The translations under genes were made by a program, and so were the position numbers. 64,000 bases of DNA, taken from Tardiphaga sp. (GTDB lineage Bacteria; Pseudomonadota; Alphaproteobacteria; Rhizobiales; Xanthobacteraceae). The stretch covers positions 81,080 to 145,079 of the forward strand of contig JASBVG010000104.1 in NCBI GenBank assembly GCA_030147505.1, in the 5' to 3' direction. A model generated the notes under the pieces. That model ran no database searches and had not been told where the DNA came from. It saw only the letters and a program-made list of their open reading frames with translations. This document shows, piece after piece, positions 24,159-32,798 of this stretch. How positions within the stretch are numbered: the stretch's first letter is position 1; each line of letters begins with the position of its first letter.

Positions 24159-25172
24159 ATGCTCGCACTCATCGGCAAGCGCTTGCTGTTCGCCATCCCG
24201 TCGCTGATCGGGGTGGTGATCGTCACGTTCCTGCTGACGCGCGCGCTGCCTGGCGATCCCGCCGCGTATTTCGCGGGGCCTGCGGCGGACAAGCAGGTGA
24301 TCGAGGATATCCGCAAGAAGCTCGGCCTCGACAAGCCTCTGATCGAGCAGTTCGCCCGCTACACGGCGGATCTCGTGCGTGGCGATTTTGGCAATTCGCT
24401 CACCACGGGCCAGCCGGTTGCGACGGAAATCCGAAACCGCCTTCCGGCGTCGGCCGAGCTGACCTTGCTGGGATTGCTGGTCTCGGTCGTGATCGCGATC
24501 CCGCTCGGTATCCTCGCAGCCACAAGGCCGGGGTCGTGGATCGACCATCTCTGTCGCGTGACCACGACGGCTGGCGTCTCGCTGCCGGTGTTCTTCACCG
24601 GTCTCGTGCTGGTCTACGTCTTCTATTTCAGGCTCGGCTGGGCGCCGGCGCCGCTTGGGCGGCTCGACGTGTTCGCATCGGCGCCGCCGACGGTGACGGG
24701 CTTCTATGTCATTGACAGTGTCATCGCCCGCGATTGGGAAGCGTTTCGCTCCGCGCTGAGCCAGTTGATCCTGCCGACCGCAACGCTCGCGATCTTCTCG
24801 CTAGCGCCGATCGCGCGCATGACGCGCGCCTCGATGCTTGCGATCCTCGCATCGGATTTCGTCCGTACCGCGCGCGCCAGCGGATTGTCACCGCGCAAGG
24901 TGATCGTCACTTACGCATTCCGCAATGCCATGCTGCCTGTCATCACGACGCTGTCGATGACCTTCTCCTTTCTGCTCGGCGCCAATGTGTTGGTCGAGAA
25001 AGTGTTCGCCTGGCCGGGCATCGGTTCCTACGCCGTGGAAGCGCTGATCGCTTCCGATTTCGCGCCGGTGCAAGGCTTCGTGCTGACCATGGCCATTATG
25101 TATGTGCTGATCAATCTCTTGATCGACATTCTCTACGGCATCATCGATCCGCGCGTGCGGCTGGAAGGCTGA
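24159..25172 (+). CDS. ABC transporter permease (DppB/OppB type)
   Basis: 337 residues, six hydrophobic segments. N-terminal GKRLLFAIPSLIGVVIVTFLLTRALPGDP is the standard DppB opening. The cytoplasmic EAA-type loop (ASDFVRTARASGLSPRKVIVTYAFRNAMLPVIT) contacts the ATPase. Ends in IDILYGIIDPRVRLEG. 15 bp after the binding-protein gene. Confidence 0.95.
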   Translation: MLALIGKRLLFAIPSLIGVVIVTFLLTRALPGDPAAYFAGPAADKQVIEDIRKKLGLDKPLIEQFARYTADLVRGDFGNSLTTGQPVATEIRNRLPASAELTLLGLLVSVVIAIPLGILAATRPGSWIDHLCRVTTTAGVSLPVFFTGLVLVYVFYFRLGWAPAPLGRLDVFASAPPTVTGFYVIDSVIARDWEAFRSALSQLILPTATLAIFSLAPIARMTRASMLAILASDFVRTARASGLSPRKVIVTYAFRNAMLPVITTLSMTFSFLLGANVLVEKVFAWPGIGSYAVEALIASDFAPVQGFVLTMAIMYVLINLLIDILYGIIDPRVRLEG

Positions 25173-25181
25173 GGTGACATC

Positions 25182-26087
25182 ATGAGCGCGATTGCCCCCC
25201 TCGCATCGGAAACGTCGAAACCACCACGCCACTTGTCCGGTTTTGCCGCAACTCTGCAGCACACCCGCTACATTCTCGGCGAGAACCGTGTCACCGCCTT
25301 TGCCTTCGGCTTGCTGATCGTAATCGTCCTTGCAGCGTTATTCGGTCCGTACATCGTTCCGCACGATCCCCTCGCCAGCAACACCACGCAGGCATTGAAG
25401 CCGCCCTCGGCCACCAACTGGTTCGGCACCGACCAGCTTGGCCGCGATATCTTCAGCCGTGTGGTAGTGGCGACACGGCTAGATCTGTTCATTGCAGTGG
25501 CATCGGTCGCGCTGGTTTTCGCCATGGGTGGGCTTGCGGGCATTGCCTCCGGCTATTTTGGCGGTTGGACCGATCGAATCGTCGGGCGCATCGCCGACAC
25601 CATCATGGCCTTTCCGCTGTTCGTGCTGGCCATGGGCATCGTCGCCGCGCTCGGTAACACAGTGCAGAACATCATTATCGCCACCGCCATCGTGAATTTT
25701 CCGCTCTATGCCCGTGTTGCTCGCGCCGAAGCCAATGTGCGGCGCGAGGCTGGCTTCGTGCAGGCGGCGCGGTTGTCGGGTAACAGCGAGATGCGGATTT
25801 TGCTCGTCCATATCCTGCCCAACATCATGCCGATCATGATCGTGCAGATGTCGCTGACCATGGGCTATGCCATCCTCAACGCTGCGGGGCTGTCCTTCAT
25901 CGGCCTCGGCGTACGCCCGCCGACGCCCGAATGGGGCATCATGGTCGCAGAGGGTGCATCTTTCATGGTGTCGGGCGAATGGTGGATCGCATTATTTCCC
26001 GGCATTGCTCTGATGATCGCGGTGTTCTGCTTCAACCTGCTGGGCGACGGTCTGCGCGACATCGTCGATCCGCAGCGGAGAACGTGA
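25182..26087 (+). CDS. ABC transporter permease (DppC/OppC type)
   Basis: 301 residues. It has the cytoplasmic/periplasmic opening typical of DppC (IVPHDPLASNTTQALKPPSATNWFGTDQLGRDIFSRVV). The EAA loop is VRREAGFVQAARLSGNSEMRILLVHILPNIMPIMI, and the end GDGLRDIVDPQ is also typical. AGGTG precedes ATG 25182. Partner of the 24159 permease. Confidence 0.95.
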   Translation: MSAIAPLASETSKPPRHLSGFAATLQHTRYILGENRVTAFAFGLLIVIVLAALFGPYIVPHDPLASNTTQALKPPSATNWFGTDQLGRDIFSRVVVATRLDLFIAVASVALVFAMGGLAGIASGYFGGWTDRIVGRIADTIMAFPLFVLAMGIVAALGNTVQNIIIATAIVNFPLYARVARAEANVRREAGFVQAARLSGNSEMRILLVHILPNIMPIMIVQMSLTMGYAILNAAGLSFIGLGVRPPTPEWGIMVAEGASFMVSGEWWIALFPGIALMIAVFCFNLLGDGLRDIVDPQRRT

Positions 26088-26097
26088 GGAGAGAGTC

Positions 26098-27819
26098 ATG
26101 ACCGCTCAGCCATTGCTCGACGTTCGGGACCTCACGGTCGAATTCGCTACCCGCCGCGGAATCGTCAAGGCGGTGCAGCAGGTCGATATCTCCGTCGCCA
26201 AGGGAGAGACGCTCGGCATTGTCGGTGAAAGCGGTTCTGGAAAATCGGTGACGTCCTATGCGGTGATGCGCATTCTCGATCGCGCCGGCAGGATCGCCGA
26301 AGGTTCGGTGATGTTTTCCGGCGTGGATGTCAAAGCGGCGACAGAGGCGCAGATGCGCGACCTGCGTGGCCGCGAAGTCTCGATGATCTTCCAGAATCCG
26401 CGCGCAGCGCTCAATCCGATCCGTAAGGTCGGGCACCAGATTGAGGACGTGCTGCGGCAGCATGCGCAGGCCGGCAGCAGCGACCGCGCCAAAAAGGCCA
26501 TCGAGGCGCTGGAGCAGGTGAAAATCGCGCGTCCGCGCGAGCGTTATCATGCGTATCCATTCGAACTCTCCGGTGGCATGTGCCAGCGTGTGGTTATTGC
26601 GCTTGCGCTCGCCTGCAATCCGCAGCTCCTGATTGCCGACGAGCCTACCACCGGTCTCGACGTCACGACGCAGAAGGCGGTGATGGATCTCATCGTCGAA
26701 CTGACCAGGAGCCGCGGCATGTCCTCGATCCTGATTACTCACGATCTCGGTCTTGCCGCCGCCTATTGCGACCGCGTGGTGGTGATGGAGAAGGGACGGG
26801 TGGTGGAGACCGCGTTGTCCGCCGATATCTTCGCCAATCCGCAGCATGCTTATACAAAGAAGCTGATGCAGGCGACGCCGCGCCTCGGCGTTTCGCTGCG
26901 AGACCTGCTGCCGTCGGCAGAGCGCGCCGCGATGCCAGCCCATGCTGCCACGGATGCTGCTGCTGCGAGCGTCAAGCTTGCAGTACCGCTCCTCACGGTT
27001 GAAAATCTGGTCAAGGAATATCCGCGCCAGGGCGCCACGGCGACGCTGGCAAAACTATTCGGTCGCAAACCGGCACCGGAGCCCGACGTCTTCCGTGCCG
27101 TGGACGGCATCAGCTTCACGGTGGGGCACGGTGAAAGCGTGGGCCTCGTCGGCGAATCTGGTTGCGGCAAGTCCACCACCTCGATGATGGTGATGCGATT
27201 GATCGACAAGACGTCTGGCCGCATCGCTTTCGATGGTGACGAAATTGGAGAGATTGCTCCAAAGTTCTTTGCGCGGTTGCCACTGCGTAGAAGCATCCAG
27301 ATGGTGTTTCAGGATCCGACCGACAGCCTGAATCCGCGCTTCACGGCGGCCCGTGCGATTGCCGATCCGCTTCTGCAATTGGGGGATATAAAAGGGGGCG
27401 ACGCATTGCGCTCCAAATGCGAGGAGCTGGCCCGCCAGGTCGGTCTCCCGCTCGAATTGCTGGATCGTTTCCCGCATCAGATGTCCGGTGGCCAGAAGGC
27501 GCGTGTCGGCATCGCACGGGCCATCGCGTTGCAACCAAAGCTGATTGTTCTCGACGAACCCACTGCGGCGCTTGATGTGTCCGTGCAGGCGGTGGTGCTA
27601 AACCTGCTGCAGGATCTCAAGCAATCCATGGGCATGAGTTATCTGTTCGTTTCGCATGACTTGAATGTCGTGCGTTTGCTTTGCGATCGTGTCATCGTGA
27701 TGCGGTCCGGCCGCATCGTAGAACAGGGTGAGACCGAGGCGGTGATGGGCGCGCCGCAGGACGACTATACGAAACAATTGCTGACGGCGATCCCACATCC
27801 GCCGCTGCCAATGCATTGA
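26098..27819 (+). CDS. Fused dual ATPase of a peptide-type ABC transporter (DppD-DppF)
   Basis: 573 residues with two complete ATPase cassettes. Half one: Walker A GESGSGKS (~residue 45), signature LSGGMCQR, Walker B LLIADEPTTGLD. Half two: Walker A GESGCGKS (~350), signature MSGGQKAR, Walker B LIVLDEPTAALD. Each half ends with the Opp/Dpp C-terminal segment (NPQHAYTKKLM; GAPQDDYTKQLL). The fusion replaces the usual separate DppD and DppF subunits. GAGGAGAG precedes ATG 26098. Confidence 0.95.
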   Translation: MTAQPLLDVRDLTVEFATRRGIVKAVQQVDISVAKGETLGIVGESGSGKSVTSYAVMRILDRAGRIAEGSVMFSGVDVKAATEAQMRDLRGREVSMIFQNPRAALNPIRKVGHQIEDVLRQHAQAGSSDRAKKAIEALEQVKIARPRERYHAYPFELSGGMCQRVVIALALACNPQLLIADEPTTGLDVTTQKAVMDLIVELTRSRGMSSILITHDLGLAAAYCDRVVVMEKGRVVETALSADIFANPQHAYTKKLMQATPRLGVSLRDLLPSAERAAMPAHAATDAAAASVKLAVPLLTVENLVKEYPRQGATATLAKLFGRKPAPEPDVFRAVDGISFTVGHGESVGLVGESGCGKSTTSMMVMRLIDKTSGRIAFDGDEIGEIAPKFFARLPLRRSIQMVFQDPTDSLNPRFTAARAIADPLLQLGDIKGGDALRSKCEELARQVGLPLELLDRFPHQMSGGQKARVGIARAIALQPKLIVLDEPTAALDVSVQAVVLNLLQDLKQSMGMSYLFVSHDLNVVRLLCDRVIVMRSGRIVEQGETEAVMGAPQDDYTKQLLTAIPHPPLPMH

Positions 27820-27832
27820 TGAGAGGACCGCC

Positions 27833-28012
27833 ATGCGCGAAAAACTGGACGATTACATCGATGCCCTATCGGCGGCATTGTCGTTACCGGTCGATCCGGC
27901 TTGGAAACCGGCGGTGAAAATGAATCTCGAAGTGTCCCTGCGCATGGCGTACCTCGTGGAAGAATTTCCGCTTCCCGACGAATCCGAACCGGCGCCCGTC
28001 TATGTCGCTTGA
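27833..28012 (+). CDS. atzG: AtzG/HpxX-like small subunit (DUF4089-type), 59 aa
   Basis: A short ORF easily missed: MREKLDDYIDALSAALSLPV, then a helix containing AWKPAVKMNLEVSLRMA and the ending FPLPDESEPAPVYVA. This matches the AtzG/HpxX pattern (conserved Leu-rich N-terminus, W..V..NL, and E.APV at the C-terminus). AtzG forms a complex with AtzE and is needed for its stability, resembling GatC with GatA. GAGAGGA precedes ATG 27833, and its stop overlaps the AtzE start by 11 bp, fitting a stoichiometric complex. Confidence 0.85.
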   Translation: MREKLDDYIDALSAALSLPVDPAWKPAVKMNLEVSLRMAYLVEEFPLPDESEPAPVYVA

Positions 28013-29417
28013 TCCTGTTCTCACGCCCGATGGCGACTGGCGCCCGGCCGCTGACATTGCCAAGGCCGTTGCCGCGCAGCAGGTGTCGGCGCTCGATGTC
28101 ACCGAAGCCGCGCTGGCGCGGATCGAACGTCACAATCCCACGCTTAACGCCTTCACGGATGTGACGGCGGACCGGGCCCGCTGTCATGCACGCGCGCTCG
28201 ACGTCGCGATCGCTAGAAACGAGGCCGTAGGCCCGCTGGCCGGCGTGCCATTCGCTGTGAAGAACCTGTTCGATATCGAGGGGCTTTCGACGCGCGCCGG
28301 CTCGAAGATCAATCGCGACCGGCCGCCGGCGCCGCGCGACGCCACCCTAATCGAGCGTATGGAGACCGCCGGCGCCGTGCTTGTTGGCGGACTCAATATG
28401 GGCGAATACGCCTACGACTTCACCGGCGAAAATGTCCATGACGGTGCCTCACGCAATCCGCATGACATCACGCGGATGACGGGCGGATCATCGGGGGGCT
28501 CGGGCGGCGCGGTAGGCGGCAGCCTTGTGCCGATAGCGCTCGGCTCCGATACCAATGGCTCGATCCGCGTGCCGTCGTCGTTCTGCGGCATTTTCGGATT
28601 GAAGCCGACTTATGGTCGACTCTCGCGGGCGCGTTCGTTCCCGTTCGTGATGAGCCTCGACCATCTCGGTCCGTTCGCGCGCAATGTTGCCGATCTCGCG
28701 CTGTCCTATGACATCATGCAGGGGCCGGATCCCGATGATGCTGCTTGCACCGCACGACCCGTCGAGCCGGTATCGTCGCTCATCGGGCAGGGCATCGGAG
28801 ATCTCCGCATCGCTACGGCGGGTGGCTATTTTCAGAAAAACCTGATGCCCGAGGCCACGGAGGCGGTCGCGACCGTCACCAGCGCTCTCGGCGTCACAAC
28901 CACCGTCGAATTGCCCGAAGTCGCCCGGGCGCGCGCCGCCGCCTACCTCATTTCCACCACCGAGGGCGCCTCGTTGCATCTCGATCGGCTGCGCAAGCGC
29001 GCGGCCGATTTCGATCCGGCGGTGCGCGATCGCCTGATCGCGGGCGCCATGGTGCCGTCGGCTTTGGTCGATCGTGCGCAGAAATTCCGTCGCTGGTATC
29101 GCGGCAAGGTGCTCGAGATTTTCGAGACCGTCGATGTCATCATCGCGCCGGCGACGCCGTGCATCGCGCCGAAGATCGGGCAGGCGACTTTCGAACTCGA
29201 CGGCGTCGAACTGCCGGTGCGCGCCAATATCGGTATTCACACCCAGCCGATCTCCTTCATCGGTCTGCCCGTTGTCGCGGTCCCTGTGCCGCTCGACCCG
29301 ATGCCCATCGGCGTGCAGATCATCGCGGCGCCGTGGCGTGAAGACATCGCGCTGCGCGTCGCCTATCATCTGCAGCAATCGGGCGTCGCCGTCGCGCCGC
29401 GCGCCGAGGGATTCTAA
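28002..29417 (+). CDS. atzE: AtzE/HpxY-like amidohydrolase (1-carboxybiuret hydrolase type)
   Basis: 471-residue amidase-signature enzyme with intact triad: K87 in GVPFAVKNLFD, S163 in MTGGSSGGSGG, S187 in SDTNGSIRVPSSFCG. Sequence style (ENVHDGASRNPHD, RRWYRGKVLEIFE, PIGVQIIAAPWRED) is that of AtzE, which deaminates 1-carboxybiuret to 1,3-dicarboxyurea in cyanurate degradation; HpxY, its relative, works in oxalurate metabolism. Which ureido acid it acts on here cannot be read from sequence. The overlap with atzG and the downstream HpxZ gene support an AtzEG-AtzH type module. Confidence 0.92.
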   Translation: MSLDPVLTPDGDWRPAADIAKAVAAQQVSALDVTEAALARIERHNPTLNAFTDVTADRARCHARALDVAIARNEAVGPLAGVPFAVKNLFDIEGLSTRAGSKINRDRPPAPRDATLIERMETAGAVLVGGLNMGEYAYDFTGENVHDGASRNPHDITRMTGGSSGGSGGAVGGSLVPIALGSDTNGSIRVPSSFCGIFGLKPTYGRLSRARSFPFVMSLDHLGPFARNVADLALSYDIMQGPDPDDAACTARPVEPVSSLIGQGIGDLRIATAGGYFQKNLMPEATEAVATVTSALGVTTTVELPEVARARAAAYLISTTEGASLHLDRLRKRAADFDPAVRDRLIAGAMVPSALVDRAQKFRRWYRGKVLEIFETVDVIIAPATPCIAPKIGQATFELDGVELPVRANIGIHTQPISFIGLPVVAVPVPLDPMPIGVQIIAAPWREDIALRVAYHLQQSGVAVAPRAEGF

Positions 29418-29432
29418 GTCAGGAAAATTCGT

Positions 29433-29831
29433 ATGGATATCGATCTGCCTGATGTCGTCGCCGAAGTGGGCGCCGCTTTCGCACGCTACGAGAAGGCGTT
29501 GACGACCAACGATACCGCCGTACTCGGCGAACTGTTCCGCAACGACCCGCGCACCATCCGCTATGGCATGGGCGAAAATCTCTACGGCTACGACGAGATC
29601 CAGGCCTTTCGCGGCGCGCGGTCGCCGGTCGGCCTGATGCGCCGGATCGAGCGCACGGTGATTACGGCCTATGGCCGCGATACGGCGGTCGCCTCCACGC
29701 TGTTCTATCGCGACAATGCGGCTGGCAAGGTCGGACGGCAGATGCAGACGTGGGTCCGCTTTCCCGAAGGCTGGCGAATCGTGGCAGCCTCTGTCAGCCT
29801 GATTGACGAGCCGCAGGCCTCAAAAGCGTGA
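29433..29831 (+). CDS. hpxZ: HpxZ/AtzH-like protein (SnoaL fold)
   Basis: 132 residues: DLPDVVAEVGAAFARYEKAL, LFRNDPRTIRYGMGENLYGYDEIQAFR and QMQTWVRFPEGWRIVAASVSLI are diagnostic of the HpxZ/AtzH family, cone-shaped NTF2-like enzymes. AtzH decomposes 1,3-dicarboxyurea to allophanate, which would connect AtzE to AtzF; HpxZ is tied to oxalurate use. 15 bp after atzE. Confidence 0.9.
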   Translation: MDIDLPDVVAEVGAAFARYEKALTTNDTAVLGELFRNDPRTIRYGMGENLYGYDEIQAFRGARSPVGLMRRIERTVITAYGRDTAVASTLFYRDNAAGKVGRQMQTWVRFPEGWRIVAASVSLIDEPQASKA

Positions 29832-29837
29832 GCTGAG

Positions 29838-30554
29838 ATGAGCTTCGACCACATGCTGATCCGGCAAGCCAAGCCGCCGCGCGCCGTGCGGGAGACTGCT
29901 GTTTCAGCGAAAGGCAAGCCGACGCGGGCCGAAGAACTGCGTCGGCAGTTGTCCGACGAGATCGTACGTGGGGCGCTTGCGCCGGGTTCGTCGCTGGATG
30001 AGACCGAACTTGCACAGCGTTTCAACGTCTCCCGGACGCCGGTGCGTGAAGCGCTACGCCAGCTGACCGCCAGCGGCCTGATTGAGTCGCGCCCGCATCG
30101 CGGGGCCGTGGTGGCGCAGCCATCCATCGAGCGCCTCTCCGGCATGTTCGAGGCAATGGCCGAACTGGAGGCGCTGTGTGCGGGGCTTGCGGCCGAGCGG
30201 ATGTCGCCCGTGCAGCGCCATGCGCTTGAAGCGATCCACGAGGAGTTGCGAGTCCTCAGCTATGACGGCAATCCCGAGCGCTTTCACGAAGTGAATGAGC
30301 GCTTCCACAATGCGATCTATCAGGGATCGCAGAACGACTATATCGCAGAGATCACACTGGCAACGCGTGTTCGCGTGCAGCCGTTCCGGCGGGCCCAGTT
30401 CCGCAATCTTGGCCGTCTTGCGAAGTCACAGGCCGAGCATGACCGCGTCGTCGTCGCCATCATGCGCGGTGACCGGAATGGTGCTGCGACTGCCATGCGC
30501 GATCACATCGTGCTGGTGCGCGACGAATACGAGCATTATGCGGTGTCGCTCTAG
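29838..30554 (+). CDS. GntR/FCD transcriptional regulator of the ureido-nitrogen operon
   Basis: 238 residues. Winged helix at residues ~30-95 (LRRQLSDEIVRGALAPGSSLDETELAQRFNVSRTPVREALRQLTASGLIESRPHRGAVV) and a helical FCD effector domain with metal-ligand-type residues (FHEVNERFHNAIYQGS, AEHDRVVVAIMRGDR). 6 bp after hpxZ and co-transcribed, so it probably senses a pathway intermediate and controls its own operon and/or atzF. No clear palindromic site was found in 22281-22523. Confidence 0.9.
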   Translation: MSFDHMLIRQAKPPRAVRETAVSAKGKPTRAEELRRQLSDEIVRGALAPGSSLDETELAQRFNVSRTPVREALRQLTASGLIESRPHRGAVVAQPSIERLSGMFEAMAELEALCAGLAAERMSPVQRHALEAIHEELRVLSYDGNPERFHEVNERFHNAIYQGSQNDYIAEITLATRVRVQPFRRAQFRNLGRLAKSQAEHDRVVVAIMRGDRNGAATAMRDHIVLVRDEYEHYAVSL

Positions 30555-30579
30555 GCACCTTCAGATCGCACGACGATTC

Positions 30580-31401
30580 TCACGCTCCGGCGCGAAATGA
30601 AGACAGGACGATCTTGCTTGCGGGCGACGTGTTCGGCTCGTCGTCATCAGACAGCGCGTGCAAGTCCAGTGTCTCGCCGCGGAGACGGGACAGTGTCGTC
30701 AAGGCGCGGTCGCGATCGCCTTCCAGCAGTTGGGCGAGGTGGGTAGCGGCGGCGTTGGGTTTCCGTTGCCGGATCGCCTTGAGGGTCGACGTGATCATGC
30801 CAGCGCTCATGTGGCGGAGGTCGCGGGTCTGGTAGTCGAGCGGCGTCTTCCAGATCGTGGTCCAGACAGTGTGGTTGGCAAGATCGGTCAATAACTCCAC
30901 AAGCAGCTCATTGCCGGAACCACGTGCGATCGTCTTGACGGCCCGCGTCATCGTACGAGCGAAGGCGATGGGATCGTCGACCTCGATCAGCGCATTCATT
31001 TCATTGCAGCGCCGCGCCAGTGTGTCGATATAGCTCTCGATCGGAGCTGTCGCCATGGTCCGAGCGGCGAGCGTCGATAGCGCGGTGCGCACATTGAAAA
31101 GATCCGCCACCGATTTCAGTGACAATGGCTTGATATATGCGCCGCGGCGCGGCCGCAGTTCGACCAGACGTCGCCGCTCGAGAATGCGTATGGCTTCGCG
31201 AATGGGGCCGCGGCTAACGCCGAAATCCCGTGCGAGATCGAGTTCAACCAGGCGTTCTCCCGCCTTGCGTCGACCGGACACGATTTCAGCGCCGAGTTCC
31301 TCCGCGACTTGATCGGGCAGGGTGCGCGGCGCAAATCTGCGTTCGCTCTCCCTGTCTCTTCCTTTGTCGTCGGGCGATGGCTTGCGAAGCGGTGCTGCCA
31401 T
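30580..31401 (-). CDS. GntR/FCD transcriptional regulator
   Basis: 273 residues from ATG 31401 (GAGGGAGA upstream; an in-frame start at 31440 adds sequence that looks non-coding). Winged helix ~residues 30-90 (DLARDFGVSRGPIREAIRILERRRLVELRPRRGAYI), then an FCD-like helical domain. Divergent from the second peptide-type importer. A near-perfect 20-bp palindrome lies 75 bp upstream of its start, so autoregulation and control of the importer/CoA operon are likely. Confidence 0.9.
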   Translation of the reverse strand: MAAPLRKPSPDDKGRDRESERRFAPRTLPDQVAEELGAEIVSGRRKAGERLVELDLARDFGVSRGPIREAIRILERRRLVELRPRRGAYIKPLSLKSVADLFNVRTALSTLAARTMATAPIESYIDTLARRCNEMNALIEVDDPIAFARTMTRAVKTIARGSGNELLVELLTDLANHTVWTTIWKTPLDYQTRDLRHMSAGMITSTLKAIRQRKPNAAATHLAQLLEGDRDRALTTLSRLRGETLDLHALSDDDEPNTSPASKIVLSSFRAGA

Positions 31402-31727
31402 GACGGTCTCCCTCGAAGCTGTATTGGTCTTGAGCTGCACGCTGTTCGCATGCCCGCATCCTTGCTACTGCGAAAGTCAATTGTTGACAATTGACAATCG
31501 GTCGCCTTTCATAAGCGGACCATCGTGCGGTCGATACCGGCATCAAGCCGGGCGCGCGTTGCAATGTCCCGGCGCAAGACCGGGAGCAGGGAGATGAACA
31601 TGGCGAACCCATCCGCGCCGATGGCTATCCAGCTGACTGTGCTCTGTGCATTCGGAACCGCGTCAATCTCGAGCAGGCGTGCGCTATCTACGACGCCTAT
31701 TGCTGGATCTTTCCGCAAACGCTTGTC
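31402..31727. other. 326-bp divergent regulatory region (GntR / importer operon)
   Basis: Contains the GntR-type palindrome at 31476-31495. Short open frames on both strands read as shadows without ribosome-binding sites. No sigma-54 or clear sigma-70 promoter was assigned. Confidence 0.45.
31476..31495. promoter_or_regulatory. GntR/FCD-type operator palindrome
   Basis: GTCAATTGT (31476-31484), TG spacer, ACAATTGAC (31487-31495): perfectly complementary 9-bp arms. The core TTGT-N2-ACAA is the usual operator of FCD-subfamily GntR regulators. It sits between the divergent GntR gene and the importer operon. Confidence 0.75.
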
Positions 31728-32798
31728 GTGAGCGCTCCGATGCGGAGTGTCGATCAGACATCCATGGCTTCGGACATTCGTGAGCGGGTGCCGTCAGGTT
31801 CAACCGCGCCGGTTCAACCGCTGCTTGAGGTGCGTGATCTGTCGCTATCCTTCGCGACGGGACGCGGTACGTTGTCGATTACGCGGAATGTGAGTTTCTC
31901 CATCGCGCCGGGTGAGCGCGTCGGTCTCGTCGGCGAAAGCGGCTGCGGCAAGACCGTGACCGGCCTGTCGCTGCTTCGCTTGCTGCCGCCGCAATCGGCG
32001 CGGATCGAGGGTGAAATCCTCTTCAACGGCACCAATCTCGCGACGCTCCCTCCGCGGCGAATGCGCGCAGTGCGTGGGCGTGATATCGCGATGATCTTCC
32101 AGGAACCGATGAGCGCGCTTGATCCGGTATTCACCGTCGGCGATCAGATCAGCGAGGCTTACCGCGTTCATTTTCCAGTCAGCCGTGCCGAGGGGCGCGA
32201 GCGCGCCATCAAGGCGTTGCGCGATGTCGGCATTCCAGCGCCGGAGCGCCGCTGCGATGAATATCCGCATCAGTTGTCCGGCGGCATGCGGCAACGCGTC
32301 ATGATCGCAATGGCGCTGATCTGTGAACCGAAACTGCTGATTGCGGACGAACCGACGACGGCTCTTGATGTCACCGTGCAGGCGCAGATCACCGATCTCC
32401 TGCGCTCGCTGAGCGAACGCACCGGCACTGCACTGATCTTCATCACCCATGACCTCGGCGTCGTCGCGGAGACCTGCACACGCATGATCACCATGTATGC
32501 GGGCGAGGTGGTCGAGGATGCGCCGGTGGACGACGCACTGATGCGGCCGCGCCATCCCTATACGTCCGGTCTGCTGCGATCGCTGCCCGGCCTGAGTGAA
32601 CGGCGCGGCGCGCTTCCCTCGATTCCCGGCCGCGTGCCGTCGCCGAATGCCATGCCGGCCGGTTGCCGCTTTCGCACGCGCTGCAAATATGCCGCTCCTG
32701 GCTGTGAGCGAGAACAGCCGATGGTCGAGACCGATACAGGCCGCGCAGCGCGCTGTTGGCGTGCGCCGGCACTCGAACTACCGGGAGCGGTTAACTGA
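31728..32798 (+). CDS. ABC transporter ATPase (DppD/OppD type)
   Basis: 356 residues from GTG 31728; ATGs at 31740 and 31764 are equally possible starts, as the conserved region begins near LLEVRDLSLSFATGRG. Walker A GESGCGKT, Q-loop MIFQEPMSALDP, signature LSGGMRQR, Walker B LLIADEPTTALD. The C-terminal Opp/Dpp tail has the Cys-containing GCRFRTRCKYAAPGC motif, which in this family can bind an Fe-S cluster. TGATG-type overlap with the next ATPase gene. Confidence 0.93.
   Translation: MSAPMRSVDQTSMASDIRERVPSGSTAPVQPLLEVRDLSLSFATGRGTLSITRNVSFSIAPGERVGLVGESGCGKTVTGLSLLRLLPPQSARIEGEILFNGTNLATLPPRRMRAVRGRDIAMIFQEPMSALDPVFTVGDQISEAYRVHFPVSRAEGRERAIKALRDVGIPAPERRCDEYPHQLSGGMRQRVMIAMALICEPKLLIADEPTTALDVTVQAQITDLLRSLSERTGTALIFITHDLGVVAETCTRMITMYAGEVVEDAPVDDALMRPRHPYTSGLLRSLPGLSERRGALPSIPGRVPSPNAMPAGCRFRTRCKYAAPGCEREQPMVETDTGRAARCWRAPALELPGAVN

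Noticed and set aside
20460..29831. Complete atrazine/cyanuric acid degradation cluster
   Set aside because: Only AtzF, AtzG, AtzE and an HpxZ/AtzH-like protein are present; no atzD/trzD or upstream s-triazine hydrolases.
31525..31731. Small plus-strand ORF (68 aa) before the ABC ATPase gene
   Set aside because: Low-complexity Ser/Arg/Ala sequence and overlap with the likely promoter region; no support from spacing or motifs.
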